Of a stretch of DNA of 64,000 bases, positions 44,652 through 55,322 are shown piece after piece. The stretch spans positions 186,001-250,000 of the forward strand of contig JAPNXP010000017.1 of assembly GCA_028753945.1 (NCBI GenBank), read 5' to 3'. The position numbers and the translations under genes were made by a program. Below the pieces are notes generated by a model. The model did not search any database, was not told where the DNA came from, and was given only the letters and a program-made list of their open reading frames with translations. This DNA is from Hexactinellida sp. DTS-2022 (Eukaryota; Porifera; Hexactinellida). How positions within the stretch are numbered: position 1 is the stretch's first letter; each line of letters opens with the position of its first letter.

Positions 44652-44962
44652 CTTAGATGTAAATTCCTTCCCTTGGTCGTGTTGAATGATATCGGGTAAT
44701 CCTAGCTCGAGGTAGATATCTCCAATTGACCTAGAACCTCAATAGTTGTTTTATTTTTGAGTGCTCGAGCGACGACATACTTAGAAAGGTAACACACAGT
44801 AACAAGAATGTGTTTGTAGCCATCTGATGTTTCAGGGAGATCGCATATTAGATCCATCCCTATATGTTTCCATGGAACATTTGGAGGTGGAATAGGTTGC
44901 AGCTTCTTTTGAGGATTAGGTGGTAGCACAGCTGTTTGTTGACAAATGTCACAAGTTTTCAC
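44652..44962 (-). pseudogene. integrase catalytic core exon, Ginger-like copy 2
   Basis: From acceptor TATTATAG, VKTCDICQQTAVLPPNPQKK (CC of the zinc finger), VPWKHIGMDLICDLPE (first catalytic Asp) and KHILVTVCYLSKYVVARAL. A one-base frameshift near 44727 leads into LGLPDIIQHDQGKEFTSK with the second Asp, ending at donor GTACTT (44651). Same lesion type as copy 1 but at a different base, so the two copies broke independently. Confidence 0.8.
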
Positions 44963-45070
44963 CTATAATAACATATCATGAGGATTTTCAACAATTGCTG
45001 CGAAGTTAAAGATGTTTTCGAGTTAATTAATAAACAAGATGTAAAATCGTAATTCATTCAAAATTATTAC

Positions 45071-45238
45071 ATAATTGGTAATATCCACATACATCCCGGG
45101 CCAAGTGTATCTCTGCTTGATTGCTTGTAGAGTGGAATTTATCCCAGGGTGACCAAGTGAATCGTGATATTGTTCATAAACTTGACTAATTTATTCTCGA
45201 ATAGGAACCTGAAGCCTCAACTCGTTTCCATTCTGAAC
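45071..45238 (-). pseudogene. integrase HHCC zinc-finger exon, Ginger-like copy 2
   Basis: The minus-strand frame reads QVYEQYHDSLGHPGINSTLQ and RYTWPGMYVDITNY, giving the His pair of the HHCC finger and the Y.WPGM..DI block. It then ends at donor GTAATA and splices in phase to the exon at 44962. An in-frame TAA precedes it in QVPIRE(stop)ISQ. Confidence 0.75.
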
Positions 45239-45742
45239 GATCTTCTAATAAAAGATTAATGGATTGTAAACAATAAACAATTTTGAAGTGTTTCTACTAA
45301 ATTATTGCAAAAATCAATTCTTTTTCTATTCCAATTTTACACTATGATAATCATAGTTGCCCAAGACTGGGGAGAATGGGGGCAATAATTGATAGGTGCA
45401 TTATAATGTGGATATTACATTGAGGAGGATCAACTTAGTTTATACAGGTGTCTAGATTCGGAGAGGGTATAATTTCCTGCCCTTCTCTTGAAATTCCATT
45501 GTCCTTGAGCGGAAGGTTTCAATTTTCAGGAATGCAGCCACTTTCAAGGAACTTGACAATTTCTCCATATTCAGTATAATTCATTTCAAGTTTCAACGTT
45601 ACAACGTAGATCTTTACAGATAGTGTTTGTTTAGAGAATTAAAGTCAAAAGAAAATAATATTAGAGTATACTGATATTACATAAATTTCGATTATATACG
45701 TAAGTACGAAGTACTAACGTAACGACTGTGATCATCTTAATT

Positions 45743-45903
45743 AATATCCAACCTCAACTCAAACTCGAGATTTACTCAAAATCTCACGATTATATGGTGA
45801 ATCTCAGAATTATATGCTACTATTGCGTCCATGATTTTTTAATACAGGAATCTCAGAATTCTACGATCTCAGAAATCTACGCAACAGTACTATTAATACC
45901 GCA
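45743..45903 (-). repeat. TGTTGCGTAGATTTCTGAGA repeat, copy 2
   Basis: Inverted copy of 36597-36768, sharing the blocks ATGCTACTATTGCGTCCATG and ACAGGAATCTCAGAATTCTA. Confidence 0.75.
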
Positions 45904-46021
45904 ATGCTCACGATCATTATACATATGAAGTATATTGGGGATCTCTCCGATGGTTGGATAGCGAAGTAAACAGTTATTTCCATCTGATATGTGTTTTTAA
46001 GTGTTTTATAATAAATAAATA

Positions 46022-46284
46022 CAGTTGACTCCGCTTAATTGGGTCAATTTGGTACGAGACTACGCGGTTGTTTTGTCTATGGTTTGCAATAGTAAACCAT
46101 AAAAATAATGAAGTAAATATCAAGGTGACCCCAATTTATTTTTATTAAACGTTGATTGAACTCTTGAACATAGAGTTTTGTACCCAAGAGAAATTTTATC
46201 AAAGATTTCTTGGATATTTAACCATATTGGAGAAATGTTAATATAATATGCAGAAATTAACCCAATTAAGCGGTTGATCCAGTG
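46022..46284. mobile_element. Tc1/mariner-type MITE (CAGTTGACTCCGCTTAATTG)
   Basis: Ends CAGTTGACTCCGCTTAATTGG and CCAATTAAGCGGTTGATCCAGTG, related to the element at 41647-41821. TA on the left. The right flank no longer reads TA. Confidence 0.75.
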
Positions 46285-46290
46285 TCAGAT

Positions 46291-46515
46291 GAGATCCTGT
46301 TCCCTTGTGAAAATTGTTCCCAACAACATTTCCTAGGAGAAATTGTTCGGTGGAACAATATTTCCTAGAAAATGTGCATCCGAGGTTTAATTAATTGAGA
46401 GACGCAATATAAAAATGCCTTTTTTATCCGGATATCCAGGGCAAATATTATTCAGAAGAACAGTATTCCTTGGTAAATATTGTTCGAGGGAACAAAGAGA
46501 TCAGGGAACAGGATC
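46291..46515. repeat. small inverted-repeat element (GATCCTGTTCCC)
   Basis: GATCCTGTTCCCTTG at the left returns as CAGGGAACAGGATC at the right, with repeated TGTTC..GGAACAA words inside. No target duplication recognised. Confidence 0.55.
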
Positions 46516-46808
46516 TACTTTGACACCGGTTAAATTAAAGCACATTAAATAGGCTAGATAGAAAACAAAATCAGTTCTAGAGAGGATCCCTCCAAAAAGG
46601 GGGGCTCGAGGCCCCCCTGGCTCCGCCTCTGCCATGCACCCCTTACAGGTCCACGTGCGGTGATAGGGTTCCACAGGATAAAAAATGGTATTAGGGTCTA
46701 TATGGGAGGGGATCCACAGAAATGAAGGGATTTGCAAAGGCTGAAAAGGTTGTGAAGGGATGCATAAATATAAATATATTGGCAAAACTTCCATACGTAT
46801 AAGAGGAA

Positions 46809-46990
46809 TCAGACAAACCTTATATAGTTGACCTTTTCCATCCAGTTGAAAAATATACCAACGTTTCTTGAAATATTGCCTTTAGATTTTGAGGTAGCAA
46901 GTTCAATAGGGAGATCACCGGTAATAAGAAAATGTACCAAATTTCGATGCTCCACATCCTCCATTTTGCATGCAATCAGAGTGATTGATA
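46809..46990 (-). pseudogene. putative N-terminal exon of Ginger-like copy 2
   Basis: The frame reads HRNLVHFLITGDLPIELATS followed by KSKGN, then by frameshift KRWYIFQLDGKGQLYK before a possible donor GTTTGT. In gypsy/Ginger polyproteins an I..FL..G.LP...S...R..F.....FF...G.LY block immediately precedes the HHCC finger, which fits its position. Confidence 0.5.
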
Positions 46991-47025
46991 ATCTACTGTT
47001 CAAATAAACTGTAATTTACTGCAAT

Positions 47026-47241
47026 TTACTAGAACAAGTTTGATGAAATTAACACATCACTTGTGTAAATGGAACTAAGAAACGCGTGATTAGTATTCAA
47101 GTCATAGGTAGTGATTCTGTCATGGAAAGTAGTAAAACTGTCAGGCTAGTGCATCCATGGTCACTGTAATATAAAGTAGTAAGTCTGTCATGGTAGTTGA
47201 ACTGTCATACAACAGTCCTAATAGTCATTTTTCATTTTTTA
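47026..47241 (-). repeat. dispersed repeat, possible Helitron 3' part, copy 2
   Basis: Inverted copy of 25338-25537, with the CTAG-ending border at its left edge (TACTAGAACAAG, 47028-47039). Confidence 0.6.
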
Positions 47242-48444
47242 ATAACTTGTACATTTTTTGAAACCATGTTAAATATGATCTTCTATTGCACTATGTAGTT
47301 TGCTATTTATTTATTTGGTTATTTTCTTATCCGTTGTTGATTTGGTCCAACCTGTTGGGCCGCAAAACCTGAGGTTATATATGAGGATGCATATTCATAC
47401 AGAAATGAATAGTGTTACTAATGAACCATTGCTGGTGTATATCTGTTATTTTGCCGTTTACTTTCAAACTAGTCTTTATTAAATACCAAAATGCATCTTC
47501 TATACACTATCCAATATTTCATTCTATTTGCTAACAAACACAGAATGTGAGACAATTTCCATTGGCAATCAATCGTTCTTCCATATCTCCAACGTTAATT
47601 AGTATTCCCCTTTATATTTGAACGCATGATACTTTTCAGCAATTTTCTCTACGTGGCTTACCAAGTAAATTTGGGATGATTTTCGATTGTTTATATCTCT
47701 TTGAAAACAGTTCTTCGTGATAAGCACAAGGCTTGTCAAAAGTCAGATCAGGTCCTTTGGAAAAATATTGCAACCAGCTCCTCTTCAGGTCCTTATCAGG
47801 TCATTTCAGGTCCTTTTATTGTCTTTTTCTGGCCATTTCTGGTCCAGATTAGTTCTGTTCAGTTCTTCTTCACGTCATTTAAATTCTTTTCATACCATTC
47901 AGGTTATTTAGATATTTAGTTGTGTCTGATATACTAACTTATGTTTTGTTTCCCATAAATTAACATGATTGACCAAAATGTGGAATTGAAATTCATCTAA
48001 ATGATGATAACAACTGGCATAGCCTACTCTATATATGGCCTGACAGTAGATGTACCAAGGAAGCACAAGAAGATGGCAAATTTTAATTTTTTAAATGTTC
48101 AGTATATTGAACCACTAAGTTATTTATGCGTATCTAGGTCGTAAACAAACTTAATCCCTGCTAGCCTGTATTTGTATTAGCTGTAATGAGAATGGTGATT
48201 GGATTTTAATAATTTAATAGTAATAATAAACAAAAACTACAATTTCTATTATTAATTCTACATAGTAAATAATACACAAATATTTGTTTTCTTTCCTCTC
48301 CTCTTTCTTTCTCTCGACCTAGCAGTGATACACGCCACACTAAACTACATAATGTATTAAGAATAGACAGATAATACAAATCATGGTAAATACAAATAAT
48401 TAGACACGGAATTAAGAGAATTTCTTTAATTAACGCTTTTCTAT
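47242..48444. other. no recognisable gene
   Basis: About 1.2 kb. 47730-47930 is rich in CAGGTC and TTCAGTTC words, a low-complexity stretch. Short open frames there follow from that composition. Confidence 0.45.
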
Positions 48445-48992
48445 CAGGGAATGAAAGGTTCACGAACGGACTGAATTGACGCAATTCAGTTCATCTTAAA
48501 TTGACGCACGTTCAGTTCGTTCAAGTTCACCTCCTAACTTCAACTCCACCAGCGTTCGTTCAGTTCGTTCACGGGCTAACCCGCGTTCGTTCATTCCGTT
48601 CAATTAAGTTCGTTCAGTTCGTTCTTTCCGTTCAATTCGTTCAGTTCAGTTCGTTCAGTGTACAGTTAGAATGCCGAACTATTCGGTTTATGATAGACTG
48701 TTCTAACCTCCAAGCTAAAATTGAAGTCAGGTTAAGAATCTAGAATCTAAGCTAAGAGACATGAGTCCACTAGGGATGTCCGGAATTAGCACTTTTGCAG
48801 TCACCTATCATATTTATTGGATCCATATTTATAATTTATCTTTATTCTGTTTAGTTCGTTCAGTTCGTTCAATTGACGTTCGGAAACCGTTGGCGTTCGT
48901 TCAGTTCGTTCACCGTGAATCCATTAAAAGCACTGCGTTCAGTTCGTTCAGTTCAAGTTCAATAAGTTCGTTCGTGAACCTTTCATTCCCTG
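48445..48992. mobile_element. hAT-type MITE built of TTCGTTCAG units
   Basis: Ends CAGGGAATGAAAGGTTCACG and CGTGAACCTTTCATTCCCTG with a perfect 8-bp duplication TTTTCTAT (48437-48444, 48993-49000). Much of the interior on both sides consists of GTTCGTTCA / TTCAGTTCG words. Any frames such as 48501-48743 are by-products. Confidence 0.92.
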
Positions 48993-49000
48993 TTTTCTAT

Positions 49001-49859
49001 ACTTTTGAAAGAACCAGCGAGCTATAGTTCATAACTTTATTTGCAAGAAAGTAATTCGCTGCGGTAAAGACGAGCTCGATAAGATGTTCCATATAAACAC
49101 ATCACAGCTAATACAAGTAAACTTCCAAATACTTGGATCACGATTATCACTATTTTCCAAATACGTACATCAACGTGAGTTCAACTTTTATTTTTCTAGA
49201 AGGCCCTCTTAAAAGCTTCGTCAACAGCTCTTTATTGTTTCGATGGCACTAAAGGTCTTCCATAAAACAAGTATGGAATTCAAAACTGGGTCAGATTGAT
49301 ATTTAAGTCCGCCACAGTCCGTTAGCTGCAGAAGTTCATACTGAGAGTCCAGGTCTAAATCAAGGAGAAATTATTTATCAACTGTTAACATATGTAGACA
49401 GACATGACACGGTATTATTTGTTTCAGATATAGAAGTATGTGCAGAATAGCCTGCAATAAAGCCTAATGATTGATGCAACTGTGAACCACAATCAATTGT
49501 TGATAAGATAGGTAATTAATCTCATCACTAGTGGAATACTTAGAAGAAAATGACTTGAAAAATGACTGAATAGATCGAAAGGAAATTTCTTGTTGGTCAG
49601 TAAATATGTTTAATATGCTAGAAAGTTTAAGTCGATTTTCAAGGATTTGAAGTAGGAGATGTGATAATTAGAACCCGACATCATGCGGTATAGACTGAAA
49701 TGGTGTTCCAAGGGATCCGCCTGTAGAAAGGAGGACAACCACAAGATTGAGTCAAATGGTTGGTAATTTGTGGTAAGGCAATACAAGCATGTCTAAAACT
49801 GGTGTATGTTTGTTTACTCAGTTTGCCAATTTTTTATTTTAAGGTTTGCCAAGCATCTA
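49001..49859. other. no recognisable gene
   Basis: About 860 bp of AT-rich DNA next to the P-like fragment. It may include further decayed parts of that element, but I cannot support any. Confidence 0.4.
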
Positions 49860-50424
49860 ATTAAAAAACTATACGAGTCAAAAATAGAAATCGCTCCTCA
49901 TTTAAAGTCAATGGTCTAGAGAGATTATCGTTCAAACGTATCCCTTTAAATGGTGTATCAACTTTGAATAATTTCTAAACAGTAAGAAGGGTATCAACAA
50001 ACTCAGGAGTATTATTTCTATATTCTGGATAACGCAACACGTTCTGGATAGTTTGCGCTGATATTGTAAATTCGTTAACAACTTTAAAAACCAGTTTGAC
50101 ATTTTGACGCTCTTTGCTAGACGGAAAACAGTAATTCAGAGTCAAATGAGGAGCTAACTTGGCTAAACTTGTTTTTTCAGAATTATATAATTGACGTACA
50201 TCTTGAAAGGATTCACAACCGAACTTGAGGGGATAATCACAACAATCTACTTTATATTTTACCAAATTTGGAAAATGAAATGTTCTATCAAAATCATTTT
50301 GATTTGACCAGTTATTACGAATACCTTTTAATATGTGTACAAAATCAAATGTCAGAAAGACAACATAAAGGTTAGGTGTTTCGAAACAAAAATTGGAATC
50401 AAAAGGAGAGCGCAGACCACTCAA
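49860..50424 (-). pseudogene. P-element-like transposase fragment
   Basis: The minus-strand frame reads LTFDFVHILKGIRNNWSNQN, then YNSEKTSLAKLAPHLTLNYC and KLVFKVVNEFTISAQTIQNV. This follows the P/THAP9 transposase pattern DPPHL.K..RN..., W..i..Ly..d.....r..pKLt..Hi and KMkV..A..v.S. After a TAG (49977-49975) the frame continues with TPFKGIRLNDNLSRPLTLNE, resembling the family's following block. The N-terminal THAP finger, first catalytic Asp region and C-terminus are missing. Probably a fossil. The hAT MITE at 50542 lies just upstream. Confidence 0.6.
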
Positions 50425-50541
50425 GAAAAACTACCAAAAATTGGATAGTTTAAAACGTACTACTCAGCGCCAGCGGAAAAAGGACAATGCCGCTCCTGCT
50501 CAACCGACGAGTTTATAAGATCTTGTAATTCCTTTGGATTA

Positions 50542-50966
50542 CATGGGTTTTCAACCTGGGGGAAGCGACCCCCAAGGGGGTCGCGTAAAGTTCCGGAAAT
50601 ATTATATAAAATCGTTAAAATCTACCGAGATATAAGTCAAAACTTATTTAAATTATCTATATTGAAATGCTTATATTGTGTGGACATTGTGCATGTACTT
50701 AAAAGTGTAGTGCGCATGTGTAATGTACACGCAATATTCCGCAATGAGCTTTCAGGGCATTCACGATGATTTTGAATTATATATCATTGTATTTATTTCA
50801 TAATTGTCAGAATATGCTTGAAACTTGAGGTGCATCGATTTAATTATACAATAGGAATTCTTATTACACATCAATAAAAACTTTCACATTGAGATTGTGG
50901 GGGGTCGCGAAGCATTTCCACATTTGTAAAAGGGGTCGCATAGTACAAAAGGTTAAAAACCCCTTC
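50542..50966 (+). mobile_element. hAT-type MITE (CAGGGGTTTTCAACC), copy 2
   Basis: Direct copy of 25802-26222 with the same GGGGTCGCG blocks and CATTGTATTTATTTCATAATTG interior. The right end (AAAAACCCCTTC) has mutated, and the target duplication (TTTGGATTA/TTTGGAATA region) is imperfect. Confidence 0.75.
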
Positions 50967-51244
50967 TTTGGAATATACAAAAACTGGGAAGGGAGATCTT
51001 TACTATATGACTCCGGGCTTCATCTCCATCGTTTACAAATTTTGGGACGCATCACAATATTGAAATCTTAGCGGCATCCCAGGTCTTGTTGGATGACGGA
51101 ACCTTCAAAACAGCACCGGCACTATTTGGACACGTTTACGTCATCCATGGACTTCGAGGAAGACCAGAATTTATACAGGAAGGCCACTTGCAACCAAGTT
51201 TATTTGCGTTAATTCCGAACAAGACCCAAGATACATACGTAAAT

Positions 51245-51594
51245 TAGTAGGGTCAAAATCTAAGATTCTGACCAACCTAGGCAAGTTAAGTTTTATGCCT
51301 GATTCTGATACTTTATATATATCTCGCGATTTAAGCTCCCTTGCCGGTGTCAAAAATTTGGGCAAACTTTTTACAGCGACAAATTCAAAGGGCCTCTGGC
51401 AATCATTTTGAAAAATTAATTTTTCAAAATGATTGCCAGAGGCCCTTTGAATTTGTCGCTGTAAAAATGTTTGCCCAAATTTTCGAGACCCGCATGGGAA
51501 CATAAATCGCGAGATATACCCTAAAGTATCAGAATCAGGCATAAAACTTAACTTGCCTAGGTTGGTCACGGAATCTTAGATTTTGACCCTACTA
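51245..51594. repeat. foldback element, about 175-bp arms
   Basis: TAGTAGGGTCAAAATCTAAG at the left returns as CTTAGATTTTGACCCTACTA at the right, and the arms meet near 51420 with virtually no loop (AAAATTAATTTT). Arms differ by small indels. TA at both outer edges would fit a Tc1/mariner-type duplication. Confidence 0.85.
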
Positions 51595-51599
51595 TACAC

Positions 51600-52321
51600 A
51601 AACCAGCCAAAAGTATTAGAACTATAGGAATTTTAATGAAGACTCAATATTTGTCTGATATCTTATTAACGCTTGTTTTTAACTACACTGAAATGACTAT
51701 AAATATCATACTATGGTTATATATAAAATATTGTGATTTCAAGTCATTATAGCCATTATCCATGAAGTGGCATAAGTATGTCTTCCACGTGCCACTTGTG
51801 GTACAAGTGGCACAAATGGGAAAGTGGCTGTATCTCAGTAGAAAATAATCGTAATGTTTTGAAAATATGCATCTAGAGTTAGTCGACCATGTGAAATTCA
51901 AATCTGCTATCAGAACTTGTGTATTCTGATTGCAAGTAAATGATCAGAAATTATCTATTTAAATAGCTAATTATATAGTTAATGAGTTTAACACCTTCAT
52001 AAAAATGTAAATTCACAAATTTTGCTATTTTATTATATTTTACATATCGTTTCATCTAAATAGCCATTTTGAAAGCATCTACTAATGTTGTTATGCTGCT
52101 AGAAGCCTGAATGCATGAATGCAAATTATTGCTGTTGAAATACTTTTGGCCAGTTAGTGTATGAGGATGTGTCAACAGATTTGACTACATTGTCCAGATG
52201 TACAGCCGACTGGTATGTTAATGGCTTTTGAACTGGCAGCAATAAAGAGTGTTCAAGTTTTCTAGCCTAACACAAACGTAAATGGTTTCTTTTTTCATCT
52301 GACCCAGAAAATTGCATCTAT
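51600..52321. other. no recognisable gene or repeat
   Basis: About 720 bp of AT-rich DNA. The short inverted repeat GCCACTTGTGGTACAAGTGGC lies at 51791-51811. Confidence 0.45.
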
Positions 52322-52400
52322 TTAGTTGACTATACTAGTTCATCCATGGTCCAGAAATTTGAGTGCGTATCATTGCCTTATGTATAGAATGCTATGCTCC
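52322..52400 (+). repeat. end fragment of the 1.07-kb foldback family
   Basis: GTTGACTATACTAGTTCATCC and ATAGAATGCTATG match the outer part of the right arm at 13810-13888 with a diverged middle. Confidence 0.65.
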
Positions 52401-52409
52401 AGGCATTAC

Positions 52410-52918
52410 ATCAAAAAGTAGAGGAGGGAGGGTTTTAGAACCAAGAGCATGTCTATGTATCATACAATGTAATGACATGACATCTGAAACTTGTGCCTTA
52501 GCTCGCATTTGGAATCCTGAATGACATCCCAACATTGTTGGAGCTCCATAAGTACAGATTGCACTAAGATTTTCCAGTCCAAACTGTTATCGTAAAAAAT
52601 TCATTCACCTTTTCTAACATAATTTTTTTTGAAATCACCATCATAAATATACCTGACAAAGCATATTATCTGAGCACATGAAGAAACATCAGTAGACTCA
52701 TCCTACTGATTCCTGAAATTATCCCAATGGTGCTGCTTTCACGTCGGCTATAACCTGTAACTTGATATATCTATCATACGACGATGAACAGTGTTATTTG
52801 AAAGTGATAACGGCGCTAATTTAATTGCGTTCTCTTCACCTAACATGAATCTCACAGTTTCTTTGATCCAAAAGGAAGAATCAAACTTTCCCCAATTGTA
52901 TGAGGTTTGTCTGCTCTA
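52410..52918 (-). pseudogene. hAT transposase fossil, SCAND3/ZBED5-like
   Basis: Minus strand, two frames. Upstream: RADKPHTIGESLILP. After a frameshift: KETVRFMLGEENAIKLAPLS, SLSNNTVHRRMIDISS and DESTDVSSCAQIICFVRYIY. A further shift gives GAPTMLGCHSGFQMRAKAQ and LHCMIHRHALGSKTLPPLL. This is the order seen in the SCAND3/ZBED5/FAM200 group: KPHTIGE.LILP, LSNDTV.RRI, LDESTDV, CTDGA.AM.G, HC..HR.AL. Stops replace the residues before DESTDV, and the second catalytic Asp (CTDGAP) reads CTYGAP, so the enzyme is dead. Terminal repeats were not found. It is unrelated in sequence to the hAT at 42-44 kb. Confidence 0.75.
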
Positions 52919-53044
52919 CCATTTTTGAAGAAATAAGATAAGAAGTTTTATTGCTCAAAATAGTTTGTTGCTTTATGTTCCAGTCGTATCTATCCTGACT
53001 TGTTTACGCCATTTTCTTTCCTTTGAAAATACAGGACATCTTTT

Positions 53045-53165
53045 CGTATCAGCATACTTGTTTCCCTATTTTAACATTTGGAAGTTATTTTATATCTCAA
53101 TTTTTAAACGCGGTTTCTTTTTCCCCATCACTTTATTATAATCCAACAAATAAACACACAAAAAT
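53045..53165 (+). repeat. TCAGCATACTTGTT repeat family, copy 3
   Basis: ATCAGCATACTTGTTTCCC, ATTTGGAAGTTATTTTATATC and CCCATCACTTT match the start of copies 1 and 2. It runs directly into hairpin H12. Confidence 0.65.
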
Positions 53166-53286
53166 CTAAAATTACAGCTGTGCCAAAAGCATGTTTTTTG
53201 AAGACACTGTCTTTTGGTGGTTGGTCGTTTGATAATGGCTCCCAAAAGAACATGCTATCGGCATTGTTGCAATTTTGGATTTTTTT
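53160..53286. repeat. 120-bp hairpin element H12
   Basis: Diverged copy of the H family outside the two arrays (AAAATCTAAAATTACAGCTG...). The downstream 53290-53600 also resembles the repeat unit (GGTGTTAAATCATTTCAGACAGG, TGGAAGTTTGTTTCTATCTTG), so a decayed unit has landed here. Confidence 0.75.
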
Positions 53287-53754
53287 GTTATGTCTACGTC
53301 ACTATAAAGGTGTTAAATCATTTCAGACAGGTGTTTCGACCGAGATGACCCTTAGTTTGTTGGAAGTTTCCTTCTAGCAAATTTAATTTCGAAATATTTA
53401 ATTTCGGTAGAATATAATAGGTGATGAGAGTCATCATAACCTCTAGGTGTCAAGATCCATTTGTAGAGGTTTTACGTGCTTAAGGATCAATTCATAAATT
53501 GGAAGTTTGTTTCTATCTTGTATCATCTCTGAGATTAATGATATTAGTTAATTAGTATAAATAACTCTTAAAATTATGAATAATTTAATACCAATTTCAA
53601 AGTCAACTTCCATTTATTCAGTTTAATTATTTCTTATACGTACGTATACAGTGAATTCTCCGAATAACGGACACGTTGGGGACATGGCTTTTGTCCGTTG
53701 TAGAGAGTTGTCCGCTTCTCGGATACTAGTCCTTATTCATAGTAATCAGCAAAT

Positions 53755-53931
53755 ATACATCATGATGACGTAATCATTAAACTTTCACATTGTTAAATTT
53801 TACTATTTTAGGCCTATTTACGCTTTATAATCAATGTTATAAGTTTATAAACCACACACACCAACCGCTTTGCGGTTGGTGTGTGTGGTTGTGTAATTCC
53901 ACGAAGCGACCTAGTAAGCGAAGGGCGCTAG
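53755..53931 (+). mobile_element. Helitron 3' part, copy 3
   Basis: CATGATGACGTAATCATTAAA through the hairpin ACACACACCAACCGC..GCGGTTGGTGTGTGT to GGGCGCTAG before T. The 5' part is replaced by a fragment starting CCGAATAACGGACACG (53659 on), probably a Tc1/mariner-type MITE end. Confidence 0.75.
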
Positions 53932-54173
53932 TTGCTATAAATTCGTTCAATTAGTAATGCTAATTTTCTGCACTCCTAGATTTAGTTTGAAATTTGTATT
54001 ACGCCTTTGGGAGCATATCTCTAATTTCGGATGACTATCAATGTGTGAGTAATTGTCTAGTATCAATTAGTATATATAGTAGGTTTATTGTGACACAATT
54101 TTCCTGTCTTCCTGTTAGGCTTTCAGAATCATGCTGCTTTATTTTTGATAATGCAATATTAGGTACTTTCGTG
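53932..54173. other. no recognisable gene or repeat
   Basis: AT-rich intronic DNA without supported features. Confidence 0.45.
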
Positions 54174-55152
54174 TAGAGCTGTACCGGATTAGAGATTCTC
54201 TACTCCGGCCGGATCCGGATATCCGGTGCTCAATTATCCGGTTATCCGGCTAAATATGTATTTTGACAAATGAAACCATAACAGAGGCGGTCCCAGGGGG
54301 TCCGGACCCCCCCTTTTTTCTGAACTAATGAAATTATGCCTGTCAGAAATGCCTCTTCAGAAATTATTTCTGGAGTTTTGTAAAATTAGACCCCCCCTTT
54401 TATAAAATCCTGCGACCGCACCTGCATAATATCACATCAAGAACAAGTTCTGCTTATTCATAATTAATTTGTACATATACTAAGCTTGTGTTTTTTTAAG
54501 GAGGCTTCTAAAAAAATTATGTGATTCCACAATTGATACAGTATATGAATATACTTTCAATCGCATTCACCTTTGGTAAATAAGATCTTTTCAATAACAT
54601 ATTTATTTTCGATTCCTATATATTATAGCTTGAAAGGTTGCATTTTTAATCAATCCGAGCATGAGTGAAATTTGGCATTTTTCTAACTATCTAAGAACGA
54701 TTCTTTCAGAGCACTCTGTAATGAATGTGATGCCAATACATATATCACGTGGTAAAAATGCTAAAATATATAGCACGTCACCACTGTGGAACCACATAAA
54801 ACATTCACATCCATAATTTACAACAACAACAACAACAAAAAATGAAAATCCTCTTGTAGAAATTCACAATAAGGTGATCATAGTATTTTTTCAATCAACT
54901 AGTTCTGCTATTACACATCATCTAAATTCTACTCCAAGAATATCAATACCAGACATTATAACGACAGAAGAAATGGACAGTTAATGACCCTAGAGCTATG
55001 GAAATTCACTTTATATTCGGAGAGATAGTTATTCTTTAATTCATACATTAATAGAATTGGGACCGTTATCCGGCCGGATAGTTGTTCATATCCGGTAACT
55101 GGCCGGATACAGCCGGATACCGGATTAGAACCGGATATCCGGTACAGCCCTA
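54174..55152. mobile_element. hAT-type MITE built of CCGGATATCCGG units
   Basis: Ends TAGAGCTGTACCGGAT and ATCCGGTACAGCCCTA, flanked by CTTTCGTG / CTTACGTG (7 of 8). Subterminal regions on both sides repeat GGCCGGAT and ATCCGGTTATCCGG. The middle 800 bp is plain AT-rich with a short run of AAC repeats (54821-54838). Ends about 170 bp before the second transportin exon. Confidence 0.85.
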
Positions 55153-55322
55153 CTTACGTGTATCAAATTAAATTAGAACAATGTCTGAATTGTAATGATT
55201 AACTTATTTTCATCTAGCATAAATTTGTATATTTATCTTTCAACTTTTCTCCCAACTCTTCATTAGCTACATACTTGTTTCTCTTTATTGCTGCTCTACT
55301 TTTAACTTAAGTATATCTTTAG

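Larger units (their letters stand above)
40828..47003 (-). mobile_element. Ginger/gypsy-integrase-like transposon with OTU domain, copy 2
   Basis: Same order of domains as copy 1 on the minus strand: an N-terminal exon (to 46809), HHCC exon (45.24-45.07 kb), integrase core exon (44962-44652), then after a 2.55-kb hAT insertion an acidic exon (41.53-41.29 kb) and the OTU domain (41.29-40.83 kb). The catalytic-Glu and GPY/F parts seen in copy 1 were not found. Element termini were not found either, so the limits given are coding limits. Confidence 0.7.
11957..55322 (+). other. transportin intron, about 43.4 kb, filled with transposons
   Basis: Donor GTTAGT at 11957 and acceptor TATATCTTTAG ending at 55322 join the two transportin exons in phase. 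Everything listed between them would be transcribed as intron if the gene is expressed from the + strand. The large transposon coding regions at 26.9-36.6 and 40.8-47.0 kb run on the opposite strand, while the hAT at 41.9-44.5 kb runs with the gene. Confidence 0.8.

Noticed and set aside
35538-46990. Integrase fragments as LTR retrotransposon or endogenous retrovirus
   Set aside because: No LTRs, protease, reverse transcriptase or RNase H are visible near either copy, the gene is spliced, and an OTU domain follows. A Ginger-type DNA transposon explains this better.
48501-49027. Frames rich in VQFVQ / SVRSFRS repeats
   Set aside because: They are TTCGTTCAG oligomers of the hAT MITE at 48445-48992 read in different frames.
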